From: an uncultured Ruminococcus sp.
GTDB taxonomy: Bacteria > Bacillota > Clostridia > Oscillospirales > Acutalibacteraceae
NCBI GenBank assembly: GCA_902797525.1
Contig: CADBSZ010000160.1
Span: 1 to 5,105 of the forward strand
Reading direction: 5' to 3'
DNA length: 5,105 nucleotides
Under the pieces are notes generated by a model. The model was not told where the DNA came from and ran no database searches. It saw nothing but the letters and a program-made list of their open reading frames with translations. Numbering within the stretch: position 1 is the stretch's first letter; the number at the start of each line of letters is the position of its first letter. The translations under genes were made by a program, and so were the position numbers. This document shows, piece by piece, positions 5,097 to 5,105 of this stretch.

Positions 5097-5105
5097 CATA
5101 ACTCC

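Noticed and set aside
5083..5105. Start of a new gene at ATG 5083 reading off the window edge
   Set aside because: No good ribosome binding site precedes it and it lies within the arm of a hairpin; only seven codons are visible.

Overview
The window looks like chromosome of an endospore-forming, anaerobic Firmicute, most likely a Clostridia/Oscillospiraceae-type gut bacterium. The main evidence is an adjacent spoIIGA-sigE pair (the mother-cell sporulation sigma factor and its processing protease), strong AGGAGG-type ribosome binding sites, a moderate-GC coding style with AT-rich promoters, and a FucO-like iron-dependent alcohol dehydrogenase typical of sugar-fermenting anaerobes. The genus cannot be fixed from the sequence alone.

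Layout, left to right. (1) Positions 1-590, + strand: the 3' part of a gene whose protein has a (Pro-Ser-Glu-Lys)n linker, encoded by near-perfect 12-bp tandem repeats, followed by about five MORN repeats; its start lies outside the window. (2) 599-1399, +: a small MscS-type mechanosensitive channel, 8 bp behind the MORN gene and almost certainly in its operon, closed by a good intrinsic terminator at 1411-1448. (3) 1469-1786, +: a small lipoprotein of unknown function, starting only about 20 bp past that terminator. (4) 1787-2015: a convergent intergenic gap holding a nested palindromic (REP/MITE-like) repeat. (5) 3531-2016, - strand: spoIIGA then sigE, 1 bp apart. (6) 3532-3598: a short divergent regulatory gap with an 8-bp direct repeat. 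(7) 3599-3685, +: an unlisted 28-codon gene for a one-helix membrane microprotein with a Gly-every-fourth-residue pattern. (8) 3834-4982, +: a lactaldehyde reductase/propanediol oxidoreductase-like gene (fucO) with its own sigma-A-like promoter. (9) 4983-5105: non-coding sequence with a large imperfect hairpin.

How the genes work together. SpoIIGA, sitting in the septal membrane, removes the N-terminal pro-sequence of SigE, so the - strand pair is one functional module. The MORN protein and MscS channel probably act together at the membrane, though this is only a context inference. FucO stands alone and would reduce L-lactaldehyde to 1,2-propanediol in deoxysugar fermentation, or a related aldehyde. 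I see no defence, mobile or biosynthetic cluster and no clear new multi-gene system. The points most worth a second look are the microprotein and its stop-overlapping hairpin, the minisatellite linker, the shortened SigE pro-sequence with no neighbouring sigG, and the two palindromic intergenic elements.
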